Shown one piece after another: positions 11,019 through 19,707 of a stretch of 64,000 nucleotides of DNA. This stretch comes from Lachnospiraceae bacterium (lineage in GTDB: Bacteria; Bacillota; Clostridia; Lachnospirales; Lachnospiraceae): NCBI GenBank assembly GCA_022483465.1, contig JAKVNF010000002.1, positions 124,001-188,000 of the forward strand, read 5' to 3'. A model generated the notes under the pieces. It was not told the DNA's origin, made no database searches, and was given only the letters and a program-made list of their open reading frames with translations. The position numbers were made by a program, and so were the translations under genes. The stretch's first letter is position 1, and each line of letters opens with the position of its first letter.

Positions 11019-11477
11019 TTGAAGAAATCTGGGATTTGGAACTACATCAAAAAGGCGGACCTGGTCCTTCTTTCCGCCTTTGTTCTGGTCGGGATCCTCA
11101 TGATCGTCGTGCCCCTTGCAGGGACTGCAAAGGAGGATGCCGCGGCCGGGGACACCGAGACCGAGTCGGGCCCCATGGTGGTGATCTACACCGACGGGAA
11201 CGAATACGGGCGCTATCCCCTTGACGAGGATCAGACCATCACCGTCTCCCAGCTGGGGGACTCCATCACGGACACCGCCACCAACGTGGTGCAGATCCAG
11301 GACGGAAGGGTGCGCATGGAGGAGGCCAGCTGCAAGAACCAGGTCTGCGTGAACACGGGCTGGATCTCGAAGACAAACGAGATCATCGTCTGCCTCCCGA
11401 ACCGGGTCTATGTGACGATTGAGAGCGGAAGCGATGCATCCTCTTCGGACACCGAGATGGATGCGGTGGCGAGGTGA
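11019..11477 (+). CDS. NusG domain II-containing exported protein
   Basis: A 152-residue protein starting at TTG 11019, with AAGGAGA 9 bases upstream. One N-terminal membrane segment (about residues 15-34) is followed by an extracellular domain of the NusG_II family, recognised by VVIYTDGNEYGRYPL, VQIQDGRVRMEEASCKNQVC and NTGWISKTNE. Two conserved cysteines sit in CKNQVC. Its function is unknown. In many Firmicutes it precedes a Gx-type membrane protein and FMN-insertion genes, and the Gx gene follows here with start codons overlapping its stop region. Confidence 0.85.
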   Translation: MKKSGIWNYIKKADLVLLSAFVLVGILMIVVPLAGTAKEDAAAGDTETESGPMVVIYTDGNEYGRYPLDEDQTITVSQLGDSITDTATNVVQIQDGRVRMEEASCKNQVCVNTGWISKTNEIIVCLPNRVYVTIESGSDASSSDTEMDAVAR

Positions 11478-11479
11478 AC

Positions 11480-12040
11480 ATGAGCGCAAAGAAAATCGCA
11501 CTCAGCGGCATGTTTGCGGCGCTGGGGATCATCTTTTCTTATATTGAATACATTCTGCCATTTCAGACCGGCGTGCCTGGGGTGAAACTGGGTCTTGCCA
11601 ACCTCGTCATCGTGGTGGCCCTCTACCGAATGGGGTACAAGGATGCCCTGGTCATCAACCTGATCCGGATCCTGGTGTCCGGGCTCTTGTTCACCGGCCT
11701 CTCGGGGACCTTTTACTCTCTCTGCGGCTCGATCTGCAGTTTTGCGGTGATGGCCCTGCTCAAGAGAACGGACCGCTTCTCCGTGATCGGGGTCTCCATG
11801 GCGGGCGGCGTCTTCCACAACTTCGGACAGCTGATCGCCGCCATGATCATGGTCTCCACGACCAAGCTCGTCTACTACTTCCCGGTTCTTCTGTTCTCGG
11901 GGTTGGCCGCCGGCATCATCGTCGGCATCGGCGGGACGATCCTGCTGCGCGCCCTGCCGGCAAAGCTCTTTGCCGACGAGGCGGGAAGCGCCAAAAAGAA
12001 GAAAGAGAAAAACGGTCCGGAGGCGTCCGAAAAGGACTGA
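11480..12040 (+). CDS. Gx transporter family membrane protein (Hpre_diP_synt_I)
   Basis: A 186-residue protein with about five membrane segments. KIALSGMFAALGIIFSYIEY, the GVKLGLANL motif and GGVFHNFGQLIAA identify the family, once annotated as heptaprenyl diphosphate synthase component I and now regarded as a probable ECF-like transporter. ATG 11480 is chosen; a GTG at 11474 is also in frame. The C-terminus is a lysine-rich tail. It overlaps or abuts the NusG-II gene, so the two form an operon closed by the terminator at 12078. Confidence 0.85.
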   Translation: MSAKKIALSGMFAALGIIFSYIEYILPFQTGVPGVKLGLANLVIVVALYRMGYKDALVINLIRILVSGLLFTGLSGTFYSLCGSICSFAVMALLKRTDRFSVIGVSMAGGVFHNFGQLIAAMIMVSTTKLVYYFPVLLFSGLAAGIIVGIGGTILLRALPAKLFADEAGSAKKKKEKNGPEASEKD

Positions 12041-12077
12041 TCCATAAAGGATGGAACCATAAAGACAGGAACTGTGC

Positions 12078-12113
12078 AAAGCGGTGGAAGAGTGCATCTT
12101 CCGCCGCTTTTTT
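12078..12113 (+). terminator. strong terminator after the NusG-II/Gx pair
   Basis: AAAGCGGTGGAAGA (12078-12091) pairs with TCTTCCGCCGCTTT (12097-12110) around GTGCA, with one wobble, followed by T residues. Confidence 0.9.
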
Positions 12114-12148
12114 GACATCACAACAAAAACGACATTTGTGGTTGGAAA

Positions 12149-12158
12149 TTGCTATAAT
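12149..12158 (+). promoter_or_regulatory. extended -10 promoter of the HTH regulator
   Basis: TTGCTATAAT contains TATAAT at 12153-12158 with TG two bases upstream. No good -35 is present at normal spacing, which fits an extended -10 promoter. It implies that translation starts downstream of 12165, supporting ATG 12199. Confidence 0.5.
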
Positions 12159-12198
12159 GGGCCGGAACGATGAAAAGCTGGCGAATGAGGTTGGCCCT

Positions 12199-13506
12199 AT
12201 GAACGTATCGGAAGCACTGCGCGACACCATGGCGCACAGGAACATGTCCAAAAACGAGATGATCCGGCGGACCGGGATCGATCGCTCCACATTTTTCCAG
12301 ATCCTGGGCGGGCGCCGCAGCGCCACCCCGGCGCAGTTCGAAAAGATCCTGGAGAAGCTGGATCCAGAGCCCTGCGAGCGCGCAAGCCTCCTTCAGACTT
12401 ATGAGGCGGAGCGGGTCGGGGAAGCGGTCTATGCGGCCTGGGAGAAGATCCGACAGTTCTGGAAGCGGCTGGATGCGCTGGATGCAGCGGGCTTGCCGCC
12501 GCAGAAGGCGCCCCTCTCTTGCATCGGGCAGGCCATGGAGCAGGCGGTCAGCGGACCGGATCCCGCTGAGATCCGGATCTTTCTGCCGGAGGATCTTCTG
12601 GGACGCCTCGGCGTCTTCACTGACCTTGCGCGGATCGGCGCCCTGCAGCCGGATTGCGAGATCTGGGTGGCATTTCTGCTGGCACCGGCGCCGGAGAGCA
12701 GCGCATTCGAGACCGTGCTCGACAACCTGCCGGAGCTCCTGGAGCTTGTCAAGGCGCAGAACTTCCGGATCAGCGCGGGCAGTGTTCCCGCCGGGGCGGA
12801 CCAGTTCACCGTCCTGACACCGTACCCGTACTTTGTACTGGCGGGAGATGTGCTGATCCTGGTAAGCAGGGACGGCAGCAAGCAAAAGGAGCTGACGGAC
12901 CCGTCCTTTGTCCGGGACTATGAAAAGAGCTTTGCGGAGGCACTTGGGCGCGCCGGAAAGGTCATCGATTCCTCCAGAGACCTCCATTCGTGTCTGCAGA
13001 TCCTGGGCGGCTGTTTTCAGCGCTTTGCGGGGCAGGAGATCTACCTGCTCGATCCCACCCCCTGCATCGATCTGAGCATCACGGATGAAGAGCTTCGCCG
13101 CTACCTTCAGGATGACACGCTCCTTTCCTACAAACACCTGCTGGAGCAGACCGGAGTCCGGGAGTTCTCCACAAAGACCGGGATGCAGCAGCTTGTCGGG
13201 AATGGCAATGTGGCGGAGTCCGGGGTGCACATCAGAATCCAGCCGGAGGATGTCCCGGTATTGGCGGGGAATCTGAAAGCGCGGCTCGGAAAGAACCTGT
13301 TTTTGCTCAGCGAGGAGACGGTCACAGTTCCCCGCGACTGGAGCATGTATGTCCTAGGAGAGGAGATGCTGATCATTGTACCCCACGATGACAACCGGTT
13401 TCTGGTCGCCGTCTCCAGCCGGAAGATCGCAGAGAAGTTTGCCGGTTGGTTTCACTCGCGCCTTTCCATGGAAAATGCGGACCTTTTGACCAGGCCGGGA
13501 TCGTGA
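12199..13506 (+). CDS. HTH (XRE-type) regulator with a large uncharacterised C-terminal domain
   Basis: A 435-residue protein from ATG 12199; a longer in-frame start at 12112 overlaps the preceding terminator. Residues 1-60 form a helix-turn-helix: MNVSEALRDTMAHRNMSKNE, then GIDRSTFFQILGGRRSATPAQF. The remaining 370 residues have no motif I know. They look like two globular alpha/beta halves with alternating strands (EIRIFLPEDLLGRLG, PYPYFVLAGDVLILVSRDG, MYVLGEEMLIIVPHDD). No membrane segment or enzyme motif is seen. It is monocistronic. Its targets are unknown. Confidence 0.7.
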   Translation: MNVSEALRDTMAHRNMSKNEMIRRTGIDRSTFFQILGGRRSATPAQFEKILEKLDPEPCERASLLQTYEAERVGEAVYAAWEKIRQFWKRLDALDAAGLPPQKAPLSCIGQAMEQAVSGPDPAEIRIFLPEDLLGRLGVFTDLARIGALQPDCEIWVAFLLAPAPESSAFETVLDNLPELLELVKAQNFRISAGSVPAGADQFTVLTPYPYFVLAGDVLILVSRDGSKQKELTDPSFVRDYEKSFAEALGRAGKVIDSSRDLHSCLQILGGCFQRFAGQEIYLLDPTPCIDLSITDEELRRYLQDDTLLSYKHLLEQTGVREFSTKTGMQQLVGNGNVAESGVHIRIQPEDVPVLAGNLKARLGKNLFLLSEETVTVPRDWSMYVLGEEMLIIVPHDDNRFLVAVSSRKIAEKFAGWFHSRLSMENADLLTRPGS

Positions 13507-13696
13507 GAAGAAACGCGTTAAGGGATGGACCGATGAGGGAATCGGCTGGTATTCCGCAGATGCCAATGGCATTCCGGTCTATCAGAATAGCTTCGGCGCG
13601 GTGCACAACTACACCGCATCGACTGAGGAGAAGGATGCCCTTACTGCAGCAGGCCGGATGGATGACAGCATCGCCTGGTATGGCAGCAGGAACTGA
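13502..13696 (+). pseudogene. C-terminal fragment of a surface protein repeat (DUF5648-like)
   Basis: An open frame without a start codon encodes KGWTDEGIGWYSADANGIPV, then HNYTASTEEKDALTAAG and DDSIAWYGSRN before TGA 13694. The GW-EG-WY pattern with VY and HNYT is that of DUF5648 repeats found at the ends of clostridial cell-wall and lysozyme-type proteins. It directly abuts the stop of the HTH gene, so it is a leftover of a deleted gene. Confidence 0.6.
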
Positions 13697-13731
13697 GATC
13701 TCTGAAGATAAGCCCTCTGAAACTTGAAGAA

Positions 13732-13768
13732 GGCAGGCTGGGAAAGACGGACAGCCTGCCTGGTTTTG
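13732..13768 (+). terminator. terminator
   Basis: GGCAGGCTG (13732-13740) pairs with CAGCCTGCC (13752-13760), followed by TGGTTTTG. Confidence 0.75.
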
Positions 13769-13828
13769 TTTGTTGAATCAGGGTCAACTGGCTCTTGCCT
13801 GATGAACTCTTCATGGGTATCATTACAG

Positions 13829-13858
13829 GCAGACGGGCCGCAACACCCGTCTGCTTTT
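13829..13858 (+). terminator. second terminator-like hairpin
   Basis: GCAGACGGG (13829-13837) pairs perfectly with CCCGTCTGC (13846-13854), followed by TTTT. Confidence 0.7.
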
Positions 13859-14079
13859 GTGGTGAGACGGAAGGGACTTTCTTGCAGGGATGTTGGCCTT
13901 CCGCCTCTTTTTTATGCGCAACAGGGAACAGTATAGTACTGACAGGGAAAAATGAGAATAGTTTTTTATAGAGATGGTGTAAGACTGATATCAATGTAGA
14001 ACTATGTGAAAGATTTATATCCACTTCAGTGGAAACTCGGATTACACTTCAGGTTTCCCTTAAATTTTTGAATTCAGCC
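13859..14079. other. AT-rich intergenic segment
   Basis: No gene or RNA is recognised. Base composition drops to AT-rich compared with the surroundings, as is common upstream of strong promoters. Confidence 0.4.
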
Positions 14080-14108
14080 TTTACAAACCACTACCCCTTT
14101 AGTAAAAT
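14080..14108 (+). promoter_or_regulatory. promoter of rpsU
   Basis: TTTACA (14080-14085) and TAAAAT (14103-14108) are 17 bases apart, close to the vegetative consensus. It leaves a leader of about 90 bases before rpsU. Confidence 0.75.
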
Positions 14109-14203
14109 ATCTTTCGTGCTTCAAGCAAGCATAAAAACCCGAACAGTCTGAGGCATCAATCCGAAGGTGCCTAAGCAGAGGGACTGAAGGGAGGGTAGAA
14201 GAA

Positions 14204-14380
14204 ATGTCTAGTGTTATCGTAAAAGAGAATGAGACTCTTGACAGCGCACTCAGAAGATTTAAGAGAAGTTGCGCCAAGGCTGGGATCCAGCAGGAGATCC
14301 GCAAGAGAGAGCATTATGAGAAGCCCAGCGTAAAGCGGAAAAAGAAGTCTGAGGCAGCAAGAAAGAGAAAGTACAACTGA
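14204..14380 (+). CDS. rpsU: 30S ribosomal protein bS21
   Basis: A 58-residue basic protein: [20 protein letters not shown], then [20 protein letters not shown] and a Lys/Arg-rich tail ending RKRKYN. This is the complete bS21 sequence pattern. GGGAGGG lies 9 bases before the ATG. It has its own promoter and terminator. Confidence 0.97.
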   Translation: MSSVIVKENETLDSALRRFKRSCAKAGIQQEIRKREHYEKPSVKRKKKSEAARKRKYN

Positions 14381-14420
14381 TCCGCCTGCTGCGGAAAACC
14401 CATCAGGGGCAACAACATGA

Positions 14421-14451
14421 CCTCCGGCAATCCGAATGCCGGAGGTTTTTT
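14421..14451 (+). terminator. terminator of rpsU
   Basis: CCTCCGGCA (14421-14429) pairs perfectly with TGCCGGAGG (14437-14445), followed by six T residues. Confidence 0.92.
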
Positions 14452-14556
14452 CATGCCCAAAATCCGGAGATGTACTGCCTGACATGTCCGCATCTTGTGT
14501 CCCCTCCCCGGAGAATCCACAGGATTTTGTTGCTCACGGCCCGGGAAGCCATTATA

Positions 14557-15489
14557 ATGACAGCCATGGAAACCGCATGGATCATTCTCGTCATCCTGGC
14601 CGCCCTCGCGGCGGTGCTGTGCCTTGTCGCCATCTGGGATGACACCAGGTTTGTCACACGAAAGTACACGATCCGCTCCGCAAAGGTAAGCAAAAAACTT
14701 ACCTTTGTTTTTGTGTCCGACCTTCACGAAAAGGAGTACGGCCCCCACAACGAAAAGCTGATCCGGGCCATCGAGGCCATCCATCCGGATGCGGTCCTCT
14801 CCGGCGGTGACAACCTGATCGCCAAAAAGGCGATGTACGACACCACCGAGTCCTTCATGGAGCGGCCGCTGGCCCTATACGGTGCCCTGGCGAAGGAGTT
14901 TCCCGTCTTTGCGGTGAACGGAAACCACGAGGATGCCATGCGCCAGCCCGAGTACAATGAGGAGTGCCCGGGGTATGAGGGAAGTCACATCGCCCGGGAT
15001 CTGAACGACGCCTACGAGGAAAAGCTCCGGGCTGCCGGTGTCATTTCCCTTCATAACGAACGGGTACGCTTTTCAGGAATCGATCTGGTGGGCCTGGAGC
15101 TCCCCCACGAGTCCTACGACAAGCTCCGCACCTGGAAGCCCACGGAGGATGTGGTGGAGGAGACCCTCGGCTTTGCACCGGACCCGGAGGTCTTCACCCT
15201 GCTGGTCACCCACAATCCCAAGTACTTTCCCCAGTACGCGCACTGGGGCGCCGATGCAAGCCTGTGCGGCCACATCCACGGCGGCATTGTGCGCTTTGGG
15301 CGGCACGGCCTTTTGAGCCCGGACTACACGTTTTTCCCGACCTACTGCTGCGGGGAGTACCACCTTTACGCAGGCGGCTTCGATCACACGCTGATCGTCT
15401 CCTGCGGTATGGGCACTCACACCGTCCCGGTGCGGATCGGAAACCCGGCGGAACTGGTCACGATCACCATCCTGCCAGAAGAAAACTAA
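14557..15489 (+). CDS. membrane-anchored metallophosphoesterase
   Basis: A 310-residue calcineurin-like phosphoesterase. One N-terminal membrane anchor (AWIILVILAALAAVLCLVAIW) is followed by all five metal motifs in order: SDLHE, SGGDN, NGNHE, VTHNP and GHIHGG. This arrangement resembles YkuE/YaeI-type phosphodiesterases. The substrate is not evident. The start is uncertain: ATG 14557 and ATG 14566 are both possible, and a TATAAT overlaps the first. scpA follows after 39 bases. Confidence 0.85.
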   Translation: MTAMETAWIILVILAALAAVLCLVAIWDDTRFVTRKYTIRSAKVSKKLTFVFVSDLHEKEYGPHNEKLIRAIEAIHPDAVLSGGDNLIAKKAMYDTTESFMERPLALYGALAKEFPVFAVNGNHEDAMRQPEYNEECPGYEGSHIARDLNDAYEEKLRAAGVISLHNERVRFSGIDLVGLELPHESYDKLRTWKPTEDVVEETLGFAPDPEVFTLLVTHNPKYFPQYAHWGADASLCGHIHGGIVRFGRHGLLSPDYTFFPTYCCGEYHLYAGGFDHTLIVSCGMGTHTVPVRIGNPAELVTITILPEEN

Positions 15490-15528
15490 CCCAGCCTGCC
15501 CCCTGTGGCAGGGATTTGGAGAGAGAGC

Positions 15529-16500
15529 ATGTCAGAGGAAAACAACGAAAATTTGAGCAGCAAGATCACCCCCGAGGAGGAAGCCAAAAAGCCTGAAGGC
15601 GGTGAGACGGCCATGCCCGCTATCCGCCAGGAGATGGATGCCACCGATACCCGGGAGCTTCGGGAAGAGGAGCATGATCTGGAGAACGGCGACCTCAACG
15701 ACCAGAAGGCGGGCCAGCTCTCCTTCAAGCTGGAGAAGTTTGAGGGGCCGCTGGACCTTCTGCTCCACCTCATCGACAAGAACAAGGTGGACATCTACGA
15801 CATCCCCATCGCGGAGATCACGGACCAGTACATGGACTACGTGAACCAGATGCAGGAGGAGGACTTAAACGTCATGAGCGAGTTCCTCGTCATGGCCGCC
15901 ACCCTCCTGGACATCAAGTGCCGCATGCTCCTTCCCAAGGAGGTCAACGAGGAAGGCGAGGAGCAGGATCCCCGGGATGAGCTGGTGCAGAAACTCCTGG
16001 AGTACAAGGTCTACAAGTACATGTCCCAGGAGCTGCGGGACCGGCTCCTTACCGCCTCCCAGAACCTCTACCGCAAGAAGAAGATCCTGCCGCGGGAAGT
16101 CACGGGATATATTCCGCCCATCAACTACGACGAGCTCTTGAAGGGCACCACCCTGGCCCAGCTCCAGGACATCTTCCGGGACGTGATCAAGAAACAGAAG
16201 TACCGGGTAGACCCGGTGCGATCCGGTTTCGGCAAGATCGAGCGGGAGGAGGTGGACCTCTCCGGAAAGGAGCTCTACATCAAGGCCTACCTGAACAGCC
16301 ACAGGATGACGGACTTCCGGGATCTTCTGGAGCGCCAGCGCTCCCGGGAGGAGATCATCGTCGCCTTCCTGGTCATCCTGGAGCTCATGAAGACCGGAAA
16401 GATCCGAGTGACCCAGGCGGAGCTCTTTGGGCACATCACGATCGAGACCATCGGATACATCAACGCGGATGCGGGCAGCGCCTCCGAGTTCTCCGCATAA
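15529..16500 (+). CDS. scpA: segregation and condensation protein A
   Basis: A 323-residue kleisin that bridges Smc heads with ScpB in chromosome segregation. The conserved core starts at about residue 63: LSFKLEKFEGPLDLLLHLID, then VDIYDIPIAEITDQYM and EFLVMAATLLDIKCRMLLP. The C-terminal winged helix ends in VAFLVILELMKTGKI and VTQAELFG. The first 60 residues are a Glu-rich extension not found in most ScpA proteins. GGAGAGAG precedes ATG 15529. scpB follows after 33 bases. Confidence 0.95.
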   Translation: MSEENNENLSSKITPEEEAKKPEGGETAMPAIRQEMDATDTRELREEEHDLENGDLNDQKAGQLSFKLEKFEGPLDLLLHLIDKNKVDIYDIPIAEITDQYMDYVNQMQEEDLNVMSEFLVMAATLLDIKCRMLLPKEVNEEGEEQDPRDELVQKLLEYKVYKYMSQELRDRLLTASQNLYRKKKILPREVTGYIPPINYDELLKGTTLAQLQDIFRDVIKKQKYRVDPVRSGFGKIEREEVDLSGKELYIKAYLNSHRMTDFRDLLERQRSREEIIVAFLVILELMKTGKIRVTQAELFGHITIETIGYINADAGSASEFSA

Positions 16501-16533
16501 AAACACCGCAAGAGGGGATCAGAGTCAGAACAC

Positions 16534-17235
16534 ATGTCAGAAGAGATCAGAGAAGAAGAGAACAAACCGCTCACCGGGGGCATTGAAGAGGATGCCTCCG
16601 GCGCGGTAGAAGAGAAGGAAAACGAAGAAGAAGCACAGGATGCGATGGCAAACTACACCCCGCCCCAGTCGGAGGAGGAGCTGATGGCTGCCATCGAGGC
16701 CATCCTGTTTGCGATGGGAGACTCGGTGGAGATCGGCGATCTGTCCAAGGCACTGTGTAAGTCAGAGGACCGGATCATCGACGCCGCGACCAAGCTCGAA
16801 CAGAGTTATGAAGACCGGCACGCGGGCATCATGATCCAGCGCTTTGACAGCGCCCTGCAGCTCTCCACCAGGGCCACCCAGTACCAGAACCTGATCCGCA
16901 TCGCGCGGGTCCCGAAAAAGCTCACCCTGTCCGACTCGGTGATCGAGACCCTCTCCATCATCGCCTACAAGCAGCCGATCACCAAGGCGGAAATCGAGGA
17001 GATCCGCGGCGTGTCCAGCGACTACGCGATCAACAAGCTGATCTCCTACGACCTGGTGAAGGAGCTGGGGAGAAAGGATGCCCCCGGAAGACCGCTCCTT
17101 TTTGGCACCACGGAGCAGTTTCTTCGGAGCTTCGGCGTCCGGGACCTCGCGGAGCTCCCCAGCCTCAACACGATGAAGACCGAGGAGTTCAAGGAGGAGG
17201 CGGAGAAGGAAGTGGACAGCCGCCTCGGCGTGTAA
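16534..17235 (+). CDS. scpB: segregation and condensation protein B
   Basis: A 233-residue partner of ScpA. After an acidic N-terminal extension of about 45 residues, the core reads LMAAIEAILFAMGDSVEIGDL, then LTLSDSVIETLSIIAYKQPI and ITKAEIEEIRGVSSDYAINKL, the paired winged-helix pattern of ScpB. The C-terminus ends FGTTEQFLRSFGV and a Glu-rich tail. Both Scp proteins here carry unusual acidic N-terminal extensions. Confidence 0.95.
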   Translation: MSEEIREEENKPLTGGIEEDASGAVEEKENEEEAQDAMANYTPPQSEEELMAAIEAILFAMGDSVEIGDLSKALCKSEDRIIDAATKLEQSYEDRHAGIMIQRFDSALQLSTRATQYQNLIRIARVPKKLTLSDSVIETLSIIAYKQPITKAEIEEIRGVSSDYAINKLISYDLVKELGRKDAPGRPLLFGTTEQFLRSFGVRDLAELPSLNTMKTEEFKEEAEKEVDSRLGV

Positions 17236-17364
17236 GCAAGTGTCCATTTTCAATTTGTCAACTTGCTGCAAGCATATTGATGACAATTGATTCTGCCCGC
17301 TGCATATTGGGCAGCAAAACGGGATGGCCGGAAAAAACTTTGTCAATTTCTTCACAATTTCCGG

Positions 17365-17393
17365 TTCGTTTTTCCAAGGCGGTATGCTATACT
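17365..17393 (+). promoter_or_regulatory. promoter of the decarboxylase operon
   Basis: TATACT (17388-17393) carries an upstream TG (17385-17386), an extended -10. TTCGTT (17365-17370) is a weak -35 at 17 bases. The following 67-base leader ends in GGAGG before ATG 17461. Confidence 0.5.
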
Positions 17394-17460
17394 TTCCCAT
17401 GGCGCATTGCAGGGTTTCCCCCTGTCTTGGCAAAAGCTACTATATATGGAGGTTTAAAGT

Positions 17461-18879
17461 ATGAGCAGTTCTTCAAAGGCGAGAGAGAGAATTGACGCTC
17501 TCCTCGATGAAAACAGTTTCGTTGAAGTTGGCGCTGCTGTCACTGCCAGAGCAACCAGCTTTAACCTGACCCCCGCGCAGACGCCGTCCGACGGCGTGGT
17601 CACAGGCTACGGCACGGTCAACGGAAACCTTGTTTTTGTCTACTCTCAGGACGCGGCAGTTCTCGGCGGTTCCATCGGCGAGATGCACGCAAAGAAGATC
17701 ACCGGACTCTATGAGCTGGCCATCAAGACCGGCGCACCGATCGTGGGTCTTCTGGATTCCACCGGAATCCGTCTGCAGGAGGCAACCGATGCCCTGAACG
17801 CATTCGGCACCATCTATGCGGAGCAGGCAAAGGCTTCCGGCGTGATCCCCCAGATCACCGGTATCTTCGGCACCTGTGGCGGCGGTCTTGCCCTTGTCGC
17901 AGGCATGAGCGACTTTGCCTTCATGGCAGACGGCGCAAAGCTCTTCGTGAACTCCCCGAACGCTCTGCCCGGAAATGCCGAGGACAAGGATGACACCGCA
18001 GCCTCCGGCGCCAAGGCAGCCAACGGCAATGTCGATGCAGCAGGCACCGAGGACGAGGTTCTTGCCAAGATCCGCGACTGCATCGATCTGCTTCCCTCCA
18101 ACAACGAGGACGAGGCAGTCACCGAGTGCTCGGATGATCTGAACCGCGCATCCGACAGCTTCGAGGCAGGAGAGAAGGATCCCTCCGTCTCCGTCGCTGA
18201 TCTTGCTGATGATTCCGTCTTCTTCGAGACCAAGAAGGATTTTGCGCCCGAGATGGCAACCGGCTTTATCCGCCTGAATGGCGCTACCGTCGGTGTTGTC
18301 GCAAACCGCGCCGCATCCTTCGACGAGAAGGGCGAGGTCAAGGCTTCCTATGACACTGTCCTCACCACCAAGGGTCTGACCAAGGCAGCCCGCTTCGTGA
18401 AGTTCTGCGATGCCTTCGAGCTTCCGGTCCTGACCGTGACCAATGTCACCGGCTTTGCTGCCTCCAAGGATGAGGAGTCCACGATCGCACAGGCTGCTGC
18501 CTCCTTTGTGGCTGCTCTGTCCGAGACCACCTCTCCGAAGGTCAACATCATTCTGAACGCCATCGGCTCCGCCTATGCCGTCATGAACTCCAAGGCCATC
18601 GGCGCAGACATCACCATCGCTCTGCCGGATGCCAAGATCGGCGTCATCGATGCCAGACATGCAGCAGACATCCTCGCTGCTGGCAAGAGCGCTGACGAGA
18701 AGGCAGCTGTGGAGAAGGAGTACGATACCCTGCAGAATGCCTCCGCTTCCGCAGCGGCCCGCGGCTATGTGGATGAGATCGCAGATCCCGCAGACCTTCG
18801 CAAGTATGTAATCGGTGCTTTCGAAATGCTTTATACGAAGAGAGAGGAAGTTCTTTCCAAGAAGCACGGCACCGTATAA
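17461..18879 (+). CDS. acyl-CoA-type carboxyltransferase subunit (MmdA/12S-like)
   Basis: A 472-residue crotonase-fold carboxyltransferase that moves CO2 between biotin and an acyl-CoA. The first half has GVVTGYGTVNGNLVFVYSQD, GSIGEMHAKKI and the oxyanion-type glycine loop GTCGGGLALV. The second half has DVTGFAA-like VTNVTGFAASKDEES and NAIGSAYAVMNSK. It resembles methylmalonyl-CoA decarboxylase alpha and the 12S transcarboxylase subunit but is about 40 residues shorter. It leads an operon with a biotin carrier and sodium pump. The CoA substrate cannot be told from sequence. Confidence 0.85.
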   Translation: MSSSSKARERIDALLDENSFVEVGAAVTARATSFNLTPAQTPSDGVVTGYGTVNGNLVFVYSQDAAVLGGSIGEMHAKKITGLYELAIKTGAPIVGLLDSTGIRLQEATDALNAFGTIYAEQAKASGVIPQITGIFGTCGGGLALVAGMSDFAFMADGAKLFVNSPNALPGNAEDKDDTAASGAKAANGNVDAAGTEDEVLAKIRDCIDLLPSNNEDEAVTECSDDLNRASDSFEAGEKDPSVSVADLADDSVFFETKKDFAPEMATGFIRLNGATVGVVANRAASFDEKGEVKASYDTVLTTKGLTKAARFVKFCDAFELPVLTVTNVTGFAASKDEESTIAQAAASFVAALSETTSPKVNIILNAIGSAYAVMNSKAIGADITIALPDAKIGVIDARHAADILAAGKSADEKAAVEKEYDTLQNASASAAARGYVDEIADPADLRKYVIGAFEMLYTKREEVLSKKHGTV

Positions 18880-18898
18880 GAAAAGGAGATACAGCACA

Positions 18899-19642
18899 AT
18901 GAAAAAATGGTTGGCAACACTTGGAATCATTACCTGTGTCTTCGGTCTTACCGGCTGCGGCGCCAAGGAGACGAAAATCACGGGTGATCCCGTTGATTCC
19001 TCTGTGGAGTCTCAGCTGATCAGTTTCGGCGAGTCCTACGTGACGGGCGTGGCCCAGGCAGCAGATGCCGGCCAGGCATCCGCCTATGCAGACAACGACG
19101 CCATCACCGCCGCCATCGAGAGCTATGATTCCGTCAAGGAGGACATCGGCACCATCCAAGGCTTCCGCTCTGATGATGAGTACGTGGTGATGCCCGACGA
19201 CTCCACCTATGAGATCGTCATCGGCTACGATGGCTCTGACCACGACGGCTATGTCACGCTGAACGTGGATTCCACCAGCGGCACGCTCACCAGCATGCAG
19301 TACAACGTCAATTACTCCTTCGGAGAGCTGATGGAACAGGCTGGTCTGAACACCGTGCTCGGCATGGGCACCACCTTCGTCATCCTGATCCTGCTTTGCC
19401 TCCTGATCTCCCTGTTCAAGTTCATCCCGAACGGACAGACCAAGAAGAAGGCAGCTGCCAAAGAGGAAGATGTGACACCCGAGCAGGCTCTTTCTGAGGC
19501 TGCCGAGGAGGCACCCGCTGAGGATCTGACCGACGACGGCGAGCTCGTCGCGGTGATCGCCGCTGCCATCGCTGCAAGCGAGGGCAAGAGAACCACCAGC
19601 GGCTTCCAGGTCCGCTCCATCAGAAAGTCCAGAAACAGGTAA
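18899..19642 (+). CDS. lipoprotein with OadG-like membrane segment
   Basis: A 247-residue protein from ATG 18899 (AAAAGGAG upstream). A signal peptide ends in the lipobox LTGC at residues 18-21. Residues 30-135 form an exported domain, then a single membrane helix (VLGMGTTFVILILLCLLISLF) of the OadG/MmdD type, then a cytosolic Lys/Glu-rich tail ending in LVAVIAAAIAASEG. OadG proteins hold the biotin decarboxylase to its membrane pump. The extra lipoprotein domain is typical of clostridial versions. It sits between the carboxyltransferase and biotin carrier genes. Confidence 0.8.
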   Translation: MKKWLATLGIITCVFGLTGCGAKETKITGDPVDSSVESQLISFGESYVTGVAQAADAGQASAYADNDAITAAIESYDSVKEDIGTIQGFRSDDEYVVMPDDSTYEIVIGYDGSDHDGYVTLNVDSTSGTLTSMQYNVNYSFGELMEQAGLNTVLGMGTTFVILILLCLLISLFKFIPNGQTKKKAAAKEEDVTPEQALSEAAEEAPAEDLTDDGELVAVIAAAIAASEGKRTTSGFQVRSIRKSRNR

Positions 19643-19707
19643 TTGAAAATTAACCGGACGTGGTGTCCGGATGAGAACAAACAACACAAATCCAGTGGAG
19701 GTTCAAA

